Part shown: positions 1 to 8,921 of the stretch, piece by piece
Position numbering within the stretch: position 1 is the stretch's first letter
Layout: each line of letters begins with the position of its first letter
Source: Cochliopodium minus
Lineage: Eukaryota; Discosea; Himatismenida; Cochliopodiidae
Direction: 5' to 3'
Assembly (NCBI GenBank): GCA_024220525.1
Contig: JAMYWO010000024.1
Span: 202,561 to 236,400, forward strand
DNA length: 33,840 nt
Translations under genes and position numbers: made by a program
The notes under the pieces: generated by a model
The model's input: the letters and a program-made list of their open reading frames with translations, nothing else
Told to the model about the DNA's origin: nothing
The model's database searches: none

Positions 1-110
1 AAATAAAATAAATAAAATAAATAAAATAAATAAAATAAATAAAATAAATAAAATAAATAAAATAAATAAAAATAAAATAAAATAAAATAATATAATATAA
101 AATAAATAAA
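1..110. repeat. AT satellite, 9-bp AAATAAAAT unit
   Basis: About 70 bp of a perfect 9-bp AAATAAAAT repeat, then looser A/T repeat. It lies in an intron just upstream of the first CASP exon seen here. The same 9-bp unit occurs at about 26,770-26,847, downstream of the CASP 5' half, which suggests that the two tracts are two sides of one intron. Confidence 0.9.
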
Positions 111-135
111 TTAATTATTTTTTTTTAATAAAAAG

Positions 136-1044
136 AGTACATTTCAATTGATGGAAATTAAAAATAAAAAATTACAAACGAAAATAACACAAGGGAATAT
201 TGAGAAAGAAGAGTTGGAAAATAAAATAAAGGAACTGATTTCTCTCAATGAAAGTTTGAATGAATCACTCATAAAAAAAGGAGAATTAATAAACAAACTG
301 GAGGATGATTTGTTTTCCTTTCAAAATAATAATAAAAACATCCTCCCCTCTTCTTTAAATTCCTTTCATAATACTAACACCTTTAATGAAAATAACAACA
401 ACATCATTATTAATGATAATCATCCTTCTTCTGGTTCCCAAGGTTTTCTTCATTTTTTTTAAATTCATTTTTTCTTAATTTTTTTACTTTTATTTAATAA
501 TAATTTTATTTTTAAATTTTATGATTTTTTTATAATTTTATTTTGTTCATTTTATCATTTTTATTTGTAGACATTGTTTCTATTCTTTCTTCACAGAGAG
601 ATAGGTTTAAAGAAAAAGTGTTTGTTTTGGAGAAAAAGATAGAGAATCTTGAAATTGATCTGAAAAACAAAAATGAATTGTACCTCCTCACCAAAGATGA
701 CAATTACAAACTTTACCAAAAAATACGTTACCTCCAAAGTTTTTCTCCGAAAAATGTTCAGTTGGACATTGAAAATTTGGAGTAAAAATTTTTCATTTTT
801 GATTTGTTTTTATTTACTATTTTTACTTTTTAAAAGGAATAAATACAAACAAGTTTATGATGATCCTTTTTCTTCGTTTAAAAAAAGAGAAAAGAAAATA
901 AAGTATGATAAAATGAGTGCTGCAGAAAAAGTTATTTATAATACTTCATCTCTCTTCCTTGCCAATAAGTACACCAGATTGTTTATTTTGTTTTATAATT
1001 TATTATTGCATTCTCTTGTCTTTTATGTTTTGTCAAGATATTAA
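136..1044 (+). CDS. CASP/Coy1 Golgi coiled-coil protein, C-terminal part
   Basis: This is the C-terminal part of a CASP (CUX1-derived)/Coy1 family golgin, a tail-anchored coiled-coil protein of Golgi membranes linked to intra-Golgi retrograde transport. Three exons fit: 136-442, 571-781 and 837-1044, with GT-AG introns in matching phase. The family signatures are clear: SQRDRFKEK, then YQKIRYLQSF, YKQVYDDPFSSFKKRE, and a final membrane segment with the conserved Tyr and His (FYNLLLHSLVFYVLSRY). The first exon opens in phase 0 after an acceptor at 134-135, so it is internal. The missing 5' part is at 23895-26555, whose last exon ends in phase 0. Together the halves give about 660 residues, close to human CASP (678). 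The stop is 64 bp from the convergent TMEM135-like stop. Confidence 0.9.
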
Positions 1045-1108
1045 TAATTAAACTTTTTATTTTTTTTTTAAAAATATATTTAATAATTTGGTTTTCTCTT
1101 TTTATTAA

Positions 1109-3731
1109 TTATTTCAAACAAAAATCTCCAACATTTTTAACAGTAAACGCCATGGTATCAGATTCAAACTCTCTGAAATACAAAAGGAAAGCAGTAGAAA
1201 AGCAAAACAAAGCAATAGATCCTCCTTTCAAATCTCTTACTAATTTTTTTTCAAGGATAGAGTGGTAGAGTGTTTCCAATGTTCTAAAACATCACAGTTA
1301 ATGACAAACAATAAAATAAATAGGTTTTACCTTGTGAAAATGTAGAGTGCTTTTATTTTTGAAATAAACAATAAATTTTAAATAAAAAAGTTAAAAAAAA
1401 AAAATATACCAAATTCAGTTCTTCTTGATCTTTTTTCGATGAGAATGGACCATGAGCAAAGAAAAGTAACCAAGTAGTAATAATACTTTGGATCTCTTGT
1501 CCAAAATCTTCTTCCTATACATATCATCATTTGATATATTGTCACCTTTTTTAATTCAAAAAATAAAATTAAATTTAATTTTAAAAATAAAATTAAAACA
1601 TAAATAACAAATAAAATTAAAACATAAAAATTAAAACTGGTTCAGGAATAAAAAAGTAAGTTTTTTTTTAAAAAAGAATAAAATAAAATAAAAAAAAGTT
1701 TACACAGGAAGAAACAAAAGCGGTACTTCTCAAAATAGAAATGAAAGCATTGAAGAGAACATCTACTGGTTTTGATAACAATGTTTTATATCTCAACAAC
1801 ACCAATGGCACCAATGTCACCACACAGTAAAGTGGAAACATTGTTCCTTTTTTATCAATAAAAATCATTTTAAAAAATTTAAAAAGTAAACAAAAAAACT
1901 TTTAATTTATTTTTTTAAAATAATTTAAATAAAATATAAAGTAAAAAACTTTTAATTAAACATTAACAATTAAATAAAAAAAATAAAAGATTGAATAATT
2001 AAAACAAAAATAATAATTTAAATTTTTATTAAATAATTTAAAAATTAAATAATTAATTTTAAATTTTTATTAATTAATTAAATAATTTAAAAATAAAATA
2101 ATTAAATGATTTTAATAAAAAAGTGATTTTATTTTTACTGGAAGCATTGGTGAAAGTGAAGATGGATTGAGAAAAACAAAGGGGATTATGAGGATGCATT
2201 AAGGAACAAGGTATTATTTTGGGATATGGAGTGTTCAATAATTCTCCCACTGGTATTTCTTTCACTGCTGTCTTTTATTTAAATTTTGTTTACAATCACT
2301 TTTATTTTATTTTATTTATTTTATTTATTTTATCAAATTTATTATATTTTATTATATTTTATATTTTATATTTTATTTTATTTTATTTTATTTTATTTTA
2401 TTTTATTTATATTAAACAATAAAATAATATGTATGAAAGAATATGTGAAGAATAAATGTGTTAAGGAATAAATGAAAGAAAAGAATAAGAATGGATAATA
2501 AGAATATGAAAGAAAAGAATAAGAATGAATAATAAGAATAAGAAAATGAAAGAATATGAAAAAAAGAATATGAAAGAAAAGAATATGAAAGAGTATGAAA
2601 GAAAAGAGTATGAAAGAAAAGAATAAATTTTTTTTTTTTTTTTTTTTTTTGGGTACTTTTTGAACGATTTGGTTGAATTTGGAGAAATCAATGGGAATAC
2701 CAGAGAGGGACTGAGTCCAAGATTTTTTGATAAAAGGATGAAGAGGGTTGATGGTATCAAAAAATTTATTGTAAGAAGGAGGTAACGTGTGTGGATGTAT
2801 CAAATATGCGTACAAACATTCCATGCATGATAATGCAAAAAATAAACTGTTTAAATGTGACCAATTTGATCCTTTATTTTTTTATTTTAATTTCATTCAA
2901 TTTGTTTTCATTGTCAAATTTTAAATTTAAATATATTTAAATTTTTATTTTTTAATTATTAATTTTATATTTAATTATTAATTTTTAATTATTAATTTTA
3001 TATTCAATTTTTAATTATTAATTTAATATTATAAAATAATTTATATTTTATATTCTGGCATTTTTTTTTTACCAGGAATGGATTTGAAGTAGCCCTTTTT
3101 TTTGGCAGATTCATACAAGTTTTGAAGAGTACGTACAAAAAGGTAAAGAGCCAAACTTCTTCTCATGTTTTCTCCATTATTCAAAAAAAGAACAGATAAT
3201 CCACTCACCCCCCCTGATACCAATGAGTTTATTCCATCTTCTTTCCCTCTTATTTTCTTCATCCCTTCTTTCATTGCTATTTTTGATTAAATAAAAGTAT
3301 TAATTCTGAATTAGAACTTGTAAATACAAATAAAAGAGAATAAAATGAGTATTTTTAATGATAAAAGAATCGAACGAAATTCATTTTCCAAAAATGAAAG
3401 AATAATTATTGTTTAAATGAAAAGATAAAATATTTGTAATCCTCATTTAAGAATGATATATTTGATCTATTGTTTTGGTAAATAAGGGTAATTTGGAAAT
3501 ATAATACCTCTGAATCCTCCAAATAAAGAGGCCATGAACATTCCCCATCTGAATGAATCATTTCTATCACCATAGATGTCATTGATCAAAAGGGAAATGG
3601 AATTTTTTTTGGAGCTTTTGATCCATTTGAGGGAATTGAAAAGGAAAGAAAGAGTTATTTTAGCTCCAAAACCTATTCCAAAATTTTTTATGGTTGTTTT
3701 TGCAATAGAAATCCATATTTCTTTTTCATTC
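1109..3731 (-). CDS. TMEM135/Tim17-family membrane protein
   Basis: Eight exons on the minus strand: 3508-3731 (5' end cut by the n), 3073-3276, 2657-2871, 2139-2271, 1704-1846, 1410-1545, 1331-1349 (19 nt) and 1109-1283. The protein has the two-halved TMEM135 layout. The first half contains RWGMFMASLFGGFR, then SGGVSGLSVLF, and CLYAYLIHPHTLPPSY. A PC..LMHPHNPLC linker follows. The second half contains CSWSILIEKRSRRTE, ALYIF and TRTLETLY. TMEM135 proteins act in peroxisomes, lipid transport and mitochondrial dynamics; the exact role here is not known. No start codon is visible because the reading frame runs into the n at 3732. Joining 3731 directly to 26849 forms an in-frame ATG and gives 416 residues. 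Introns contain AT satellites and a purine-rich tract. Confidence 0.88.
2460..2650. repeat. Purine-rich imperfect tandem repeat plus poly-T
   Basis: Imperfect repeats of GAAAGAAAAGAATAAGAAT type run from about 2460 to 2626, followed by a run of about 24 T. The tract lies in an intron of the TMEM135-like gene (2272-2656). It is open on the minus strand only as low-complexity Phe/Ser/Leu/Ile, which is not a protein. Confidence 0.8.
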
Positions 3732-3732
3732 N
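3732..3732. other. Single n: probable false join between segments
   Basis: One n separates the TMEM135-like 5' exon (minus, reading into it) from an AAAAAAT satellite that belongs to an NSUN intron (plus). Both genes lose their 5' ends exactly here, and the NSUN 5' end is found at 33157-33704. The sequence left and right of this base is therefore unlikely to be contiguous in the genome. Confidence 0.75.
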
Positions 3733-3838
3733 AAAAATAAAAAATAAAAAATAAAAAATAAAAAATAAAAAATAAAAAATAAAAAATAAAATAAAAAATA
3801 AAATAAAAAATAAAATAAAAATAAAATAAAAATAAAAA
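3733..3838. repeat. AT satellite, 7-bp AAAAAAT unit
   Basis: Nearly perfect 7-bp AAAAAAT repeats degrade to AAAAT toward the right. The tract directly precedes an NSUN splice acceptor (3841-3842). The same 7-bp unit forms the last ~75 bp of the window, just after the NSUN donor at 33705. Confidence 0.92.
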
Positions 3839-3842
3839 ATAG

Positions 3843-5374
3843 TATTAGATCTTTGTTGTGCACCTGGAGCTAAAATGTGTTTGATATCCGATATCCTCCA
3901 ACATCTTTCCAAAATAAACAGAAATGAAAATAATACCACTGTCACAAGTAATAAAATAATTTCAAATTTTATTTAAAAAATAATGAAAATAATTTCAATA
4001 TTCAATTTAAATAATAATGAAAATAATTTCCATTTAATTTTAAAATTAAAACAAAGAAAACAACTTTAGTATTGAAAGTTATTTTTAATTTTAAAATTAT
4101 TCATAAAAAATAAAATTTTTAGTTTTAGTAAATATAATATATTGTTGAAAATAAAGATAATGTTAAGAATGAAAATGACATTGATATTGAAAATCATTTC
4201 ATTTTAAATAACAAATATTAAAAAATGAAAAATAATATTTTTCAAAATAATGATATTGTTATTAAAAAAAAAGATGTTGAAAATAAAGATAGTGTGATAG
4301 AAAATAAAAACAATTTTATAAAAAATAAAGATAATGTTGTAAATGATAAAGACGATGTTATTGATGTTGTAGAAAAAAAAAATGAGGTTGAAAAAAATGA
4401 TTTTGGAAAAGAAAATAAAGAAAAAGAAAAGATGATGTCTAAAAGTAAAAAGAAAAAAGAAATGATAAAAGAAGAGAGGGAGCGGGAGAAGGAGGAGATG
4501 GGATATTATAGTGTGACGGGAGTGGATATAAGCGAGGAGAGATTGGGAATTTGCAAAACATTAATTAAAAAATATGATTTGAAACATTGTAGGTTGGTTT
4601 GTGGGGATGGAGCTCTCTTTTCAAAATTGTCTCCCTTCATTGAAAATGTTTCTTCTTTTTCTCAGGCTTTACTTTTTTCTAAAAACAAATTTTCTCAACA
4701 AAAAAATATTTCTGCGAAAAATTTGAAGAAAAACTTTTTTTTCCACAACTCCCTTCCCCTTTTGCTTTCCCCTTCTCTTCCCCAAATTAATGACAATTTT
4801 GACAATGATTTTGAAAAATACAAATATGATAAAATAATTGTTGATGTAAAACTTTATTTTTTATTTTTCTTTTCTCACATTAAACCCTTTTTTTTCTTAA
4901 AGGCTCCTTGCACAAGGTTATTTTTTTATCAAAATTAATTCTATTAATTTAAATGAAATCTTATCTTTTTTGAATTAAAGTGATGGGGCGATGAGACACG
5001 TTTTGAAATATGGAAAGAGAAAGAGGGATTGGAGTGAAGAAGAAACTAACAAAATCATTCAAACACAAAAGTCTATTCTCCTCAAAAGCCTCCAACTTGT
5101 TAAACTGGGAGGAATAAGTTTATTTTTTCAAATTTTTATTTTTTAATCATTTTAATTTTCAATTCTAGTTGTTTATTGCACTTGTTCTTTTTGTGATTCT
5201 CAAAATGAAGAAGTGATAAAAGAAATACTTCATAAAAGTGATGGTTCTTTTGAACTCATTCCATTTGAAAACAGATCCTCTATCCCCGCAAAAGAAGGAA
5301 AACTTCAACACACTATTCGTTATTATGGAGATTCAAGTTTCTTATTCATGGCTAGACTAAAAAGAATCAAATAA
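3843..5374 (+). CDS. NSUN-family RNA m5C methyltransferase, catalytic part
   Basis: NOL1/NOP2/Sun-family S-adenosylmethionine-dependent RNA cytosine-5 methyltransferase. Exon 3843-3947 carries motif I (LDLCCAPGAKMCLISDIL). An exon ending at 4845 carries VTGVDISEERLGICK, a GDGALF motif and IIVD. The 14-nt exon 4903-4916 carries APCT with one catalytic Cys. Exon 4981-5117 gives SDGAMRHVLKYGKRKRDW. Exon 5169-5374 gives VVYCTCSFCDSQNEEV with the second catalytic Cys, then the C terminus. Both Cys residues expected in the family are present. The 5' border of the middle exon is unclear: about 90 codons of Lys/Asp/Asn/Glu-rich sequence from 4225 precede the conserved part and look like a low-complexity insertion. 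The N-terminal exons are at 33157-33704. The subfamily (NSUN2- or NSUN4-like) is not certain. Confidence 0.88.
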
Positions 5375-5375
5375 T

Positions 5376-5458
5376 AAATTTATATTTTTTGATTTTATTC
5401 AAAACAAGTTACCCTCAAAGTATCTTATTCATAATTATTAAATTAAAGAGAATAAAAA
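5376..5458. repeat. Left flanking direct repeat of the Ubl cassette
   Basis: An 83-bp sequence matching 12636-12718 in the same orientation at 78 of 83 positions, with four transitions and one transversion. It starts 1 bp after the NSUN stop codon and ends 74 bp before the RING gene start. The spacing of the two copies is exactly 7260 bp. Neither copy is simple-sequence repeat, so the match is not a product of base composition alone. Confidence 0.9.
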
Positions 5459-5532
5459 TAATAATTTATTGTCTCAAAAAATAATAATTTATTTCAAATC
5501 TAAAAATTCCAACATAATAAATAAAATCTTGA

Positions 5533-6093
5533 ATGAATTATTGCAAGCATAGATATTTGTTGAATCATGAAATACAGAGATTTATCTGTGTTGATTGTAA
5601 TGAATTGGAAGACAATTTAGAAATTCATGAATGTAAACATAGATTTTTGTTGAATCATGAAATACAGAGATTTATCTGTGTTGATTGTAATGAATTGGAT
5701 GATTCAAATGAATCTCTTCCCAAACAATTTCCTTCAGAAATAATAATGGATAAAATTATTATTGAAGAAATGATAAATAAAGGCTTTGATAGACAACTAA
5801 TATTGGACCTAATCTATCAAAATCAAAATAATAAAGTAATAAATTTATAAAAATGTTAAAACTAAAATATATGTTTTTCAAAGGTAAATAAAAATGAATT
5901 TATCAAATTGTTAGAAAGCAAAAAAGAAGAAATTGAAAATGAAAAAATTTGTTGTATTTGCTTGGAAAATGCTAAAGATACAATATTGATCCCTTGTGGA
6001 CATATTTGTTGTTGCAATCTTTGTGGAAAAGACTTAAGGAACTGTCCATTATGTAGATCAAATGTAGAAAAAATTAATAAGGTTTATTATTAA
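5533..6093 (+). CDS. RING-finger E3 ubiquitin-like ligase with two CxH-CxxC modules
   Basis: Two exons (5533-5835, 5884-6093; 48-bp intron) give 170 residues. The C terminus is a C3HC4 RING (Cys124, 127, 139, His141, Cys145, 148, 155, 158) with the short-loop spacing and C-terminal hydrophobic tail (VEKINKVYY) of IAP-type RINGs, which recruit a charged E2 and dimerise. The N terminus has two near-identical zinc-binding-like units, C-x-H-x12-C-x2-C, at residues 4-22 and 34-52. A helical stretch at about 70-112 (IIEEMINKGFDRQLILDLIY) resembles a UBA domain, but weakly. The repeat units come from a 68-bp duplication (5542-5609 and 5632-5699, 65/68 identical). No BIR domain is present. In this locus it is the likely E3 for the neighbouring E1 and E2. 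The exact splice join is inferred. Confidence 0.85.
5542..5699 (+). repeat. Internal 90-bp-period duplication in RING gene
   Basis: Two 68-bp copies (5542-5609, 5632-5699) differ at 3 positions. They encode the two C-x-H-x12-C-x2-C units. The high nucleotide identity suggests a recent duplication or gene conversion. Confidence 0.9.
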
Positions 6094-6297
6094 AGAATTT
6101 TAATAATTTCTTCTTTCGATTAATAAAACTCTTTGTTTCTTCAAGTTTCAATTCAGGAAAAAATAATGAATTACTGTATATAAATAATCATATCATTTGT
6201 ATAAGTTGATGAATATTGATCCTAACAATCATTTTTACTAACAAATTTTCATTGAAGATAGGGTAATTTAAATGAAATGTTTTAATGAATTATATTA
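6094..6297. other. Convergent intergenic spacer with dispersed repeat
   Basis: A 204-bp spacer between the RING stop (+) and the CCCH-Ubl stop (-). It contains a ~60-bp sequence (6191-6250) that also occurs at 16744-16802. No gene is seen. Confidence 0.7.
6191..6250. repeat. Dispersed repeat, copy 1
   Basis: Matches 16744-16802 in the same orientation at about 51 of 60 positions with one gap, starting with 17 identical bases. The other copy is in a synaptojanin-like gene intron. It may be a remnant of a small dispersed element; the type is not identifiable from two copies. Confidence 0.55.
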
Positions 6298-6850
6298 TTA
6301 TCCTGCAAATGCAACAAGGGTAATTGTGAAACCTTTATTAATGGTGATAAATCCAAATTCTGTTATACTATTCTCTTTCAAATCATCTTTTGAAAGGAAA
6401 GTAGATTTGTCAAGGCTAAATATTTTCCAGTCTTCATAATGAGGAGAATCTTGCTTTTTGAATTGGTTTTTGTTTTTCTCGAACACTCTCTTTACTTGTT
6501 GGAGAAAATTAATATTGATGTCTATTTCTTCCTGCAGCTTTAATATATCCTCGCCAAACTAATGAAATTTATTAACCAATTTTAATTTTAATTTTCTTTT
6601 TTACAATGAATTGGAATTTAATTTGGATTTTTTGGGACGATATTGATATGTTATTGGGATGCAAAAAATCACATTTGTCCCCAAATGTACACTGTGGATA
6701 TCTTTTACACTTTCTCTTTCTATTGCTTGTATGTCTATTTTGGCAATTAAAATTTGTGCAAAAATCTGATTTTTCGCAAAATTCAACAGAATGTTTGAAA
6801 TCACAATTTGCTTTAAAACAATCTTTATCATTTCTGCATAATTTTATCAT
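6298..6850 (-). CDS. Three CCCH fingers fused to a ubiquitin-like domain ending in Gly
   Basis: Two exons (6605-6850, 6298-6558; 46-bp intron, phase 0) give 168 residues. Residues 5-64 hold three CCCH zinc fingers: Cys5-11-16-His20, Cys25-31-36-His40 and Cys48-54-60-His64 (CX5CX4-5CX3H), a spacing seen in RNA-binding fingers such as Nab2/ZC3H14. Residues 73-168 match the ubiquitin/SUMO fold pattern: strand IQIKFQFI, a turn, strand ILKLQEEIDIN, helix FLQQVKRVFEK, strand DWKIFSL, then ITEFGF and the last strand FTITLVAFAG with the stop codon right after Gly168. Natural C-terminal Gly without a precursor tail is known for Atg12. With E1, E2, E3 and a protease encoded next to it, this is the best candidate for the modifier of the locus. 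The fold is inferred from the pattern; it has not been modelled. Confidence 0.75.
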
Positions 6851-6915
6851 TTTTTTTTAATTTGTTCTAAAATAAATAATATTTTTGTTCTCTTAATTAT
6901 GTTGTGAATTTTTAT

Positions 6916-7533
6916 TTATTTTTTCATTATTATAATTTTTATTCTTTGTCCATGAATCAATGATATATTATTTTGCATGCAAGTTTTCATCAACATAGCA
7001 GAAATCCTGTATTCATTATCTTCTCTTGGAGGTAATTCAATGGCTTTTACCACATAATTTGGTATTTTTAATTCTAAATGTTTTATCCATTTGTTGATGC
7101 TGTCATTCAGTGTATCATTTTCAAGAATGAAATGTGTTTGGATAGTAAGTTCTTTTCTTATAATTTTATTTTCCCAAATAACAATGGTGGGAGATACACT
7201 GAATCCCTTTGTAGTGAGTGAACATAAACCACACATCAGATTATCTGATTCATCTAAAGGGGAAAAGTTATGGATGCAACCCCCTTGATTCAAAGTTTCT
7301 GTTTTTTTCGAATATGCATATTTAGTTTTATTTCCATCTTTTAATCTGTGAATGAGGGTGCAATTGGGCAAATTTTTACATTTTTCATTAAATAGGCATT
7401 TTTTGGGTCTTTCTTTGGTATGTCTATTTAGGCAATCAAAATTGAAACAATTCTCGATTTTACACCATTGATAGGAATGATTGGAAAAGCATTTCTCATC
7501 AAAGCATTCTTTATCAAATTTGCAGATTTTCAT
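6916..7533 (-). CDS. Three CCCH fingers, CxH-CxxC module and Ubl-like domain without terminal Gly
   Basis: A single exon, 205 residues, paralogous in layout to the gene 65 bp downstream. Fingers: Cys4-10-15-His19, Cys24-29-34-His38, Cys46-52-58-His62. A C-x-H-x12-C-x2-C unit follows (Cys86, His88, Cys101, Cys104), the same spacing as the two units in the RING protein of this locus. Residues about 112-205 alternate strands and a helix in beta-grasp order (TIVIWEN, KELTIQTHFI, helix DSINKWIKHL, then HGQRIKIIIMKK). They end in Met-Lys-Lys, so the domain could not be conjugated through a C-terminal Gly. It may be an adaptor, a regulator or a decoy for the modifier. The start follows a run of 17 A in the leader. 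The SAE1-like stop is only 36 bp upstream. Confidence 0.7.
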   Translation of the reverse strand: MKICKFDKECFDEKCFSNHSYQWCKIENCFNFDCLNRHTKERPKKCLFNEKCKNLPNCTLIHRLKDGNKTKYAYSKKTETLNQGGCIHNFSPLDESDNLMCGLCSLTTKGFSVSPTIVIWENKIIRKELTIQTHFILENDTLNDSINKWIKHLELKIPNYVVKAIELPPREDNEYRISAMLMKTCMQNNISLIHGQRIKIIIMKK

Positions 7534-7569
7534 TTTTTTTTTTTTTTTTTCAAAGGATTTTAATAATTA

Positions 7570-8563
7570 TCATAATGGGGAGAAAATGTTGCAAGTTCCT
7601 AAATTCTGAGTTTCGATGCTGTATATTGTAAAATTATTACAAATTTGATTTTCATTCAAACTCTTGAGCAAGTGGTAGGAGATAATTGATCCAAAAAGAG
7701 AATCAAAGATTGGGAGAACTTTTTGGTTTGAATCAATTGATTGAAATTTGATATTCGTGGTTTCTTTCTTTTTATTGGTTTCAAAATCAATAAAATCAAA
7801 TTGATCAAATTTCCTTTTAAAATCATCAACTATATTGCAATCAATTTGGTTGTGAAAAAAAAAATCCACTAAAATTTTAATGATAAAACAATGCAAAAAT
7901 TAAAAAAAAATGATTTACATAAATTCTTATAAGTGTCCTCCGAAAAAGAGGATAAAAAGATTTTTTTTGAATCGTTCATGCTTTTGATATTTAATGCACA
8001 ATATTCTTTGTTATCCAAATCTTCTATTGATCTTGCACTGACAAAGGAATAATAATGAGAAATAGTTTGCCTTAAAAAGTATAATGGGATGTTTTTTTCC
8101 CAGCATATTCCATTATATTCCTTGATGTTTTGATTCAATTCAGGAAGAGTAAAAGAGTATATGAAATAAGAGAGATCATGCAAAACTTTTATAATCTCTT
8201 CATGGGAATTCAAGAGAAAAATTTGATTATACTGAGATTTTATTTCCAAGGATTTTTCAAGACATATTTTACCAATAGTTTTATCTCCAGTGGGGATTTC
8301 CATTTGGAGAAAGTATTCATTTTTATGTTCTTTATATATCCTGTTATCAAATAAATATATGCTTCCTATCCCACTCAGAATTAATAATCTCAATATTTCT
8401 TGGGAGAATCCAGTCAAGCCAAAAAAGAGGATCTTGGATTGATAGATTCTATTAGAATAAATATTAATAATAAATAGAATAATCTGAGAAAATACTTTTT
8501 TTGTCCTTCTTCTTTGAACAAACTCATATTTCGAGAATATAATTCATAAAAATCATCTTGCAT
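7570..8563 (-). CDS. SAE1/AOS1-like E1 subunit
   Basis: Three exons (8496-8563, 7919-8448, 7570-7868; introns 47 and 50 bp) give 298 residues. It matches the non-catalytic subunit of heterodimeric E1 enzymes (SAE1/AOS1): YSRNMSLFKEEGQKK aligns with the family N terminus, then KILFFGLTGFSQEILRLLILSGIG (Rossmann fold, with glycines of the nucleotide loop partly replaced), IYLFDNRIY, a FVSARS-type core, and the C-terminal helix region VLPIFDSLFGSIISY with FTIYSIE. There is no catalytic-cysteine domain, as expected for this subunit. It is somewhat shorter than human SAE1 (346). It lies 358 bp downstream of the UBA2-like partner on the same strand, so both E1 halves are neighbours. Sequence drift from canonical AOS1 is large. 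Confidence 0.82.
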
Positions 8564-8921
8564 TTTTTTAATAAACAATATTATTGTTTTTTTTTGTTGA
8601 ATAAATCGTTCTCAATAACATATGTGAAAAATCTTGAATTATTCGAAATTTCTTAGAATCAAATTTTTGAGTTCTGTTTATATCAGATCATTTCAAGTAT
8701 AATGCTCAAAATCATGTTGATTACTGTAAAATTGAAATCACTTTATCTTTATAATGCATTCAAATGATTTTACAAAAAATTTTAATGTGGGTGCTCATTA
8801 TGCCCGAGAATAACATATCTTAATTAGAAAGAAAAATATTTTATTTTTTGTTTTAATTTCGATGCGATTCTTGGTTTTTACTGTTTGCTCGATAAAGTTT
8901 TATAAAAAAAATTTCTTATGT
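8564..8921. other. Spacer between the two E1 subunit genes
   Basis: A 358-bp stretch upstream of the SAE1-like start and downstream of the UBA2-like stop. It is the longest non-coding stretch in the cassette and probably holds the promoter of the SAE1-like gene. I see no ORF with family features, no repeat and no RNA gene in it. Confidence 0.6.

Noticed and set aside
2393-2824. 143-codon minus-strand ORF read through a purine-rich tract
   Set aside because: Only its first part is TMEM135-like coding sequence; the remainder is repeat-derived Phe/Ser/Leu/Ile inside an intron.
3688-3945. Minus-strand ORF across the n and satellite (ILERCWRISDIKHILAPG...)
   Set aside because: It is the reverse complement of the NSUN motif-I exon plus satellite; the plus-strand reading LDLCCAPGAKMC is the real one.
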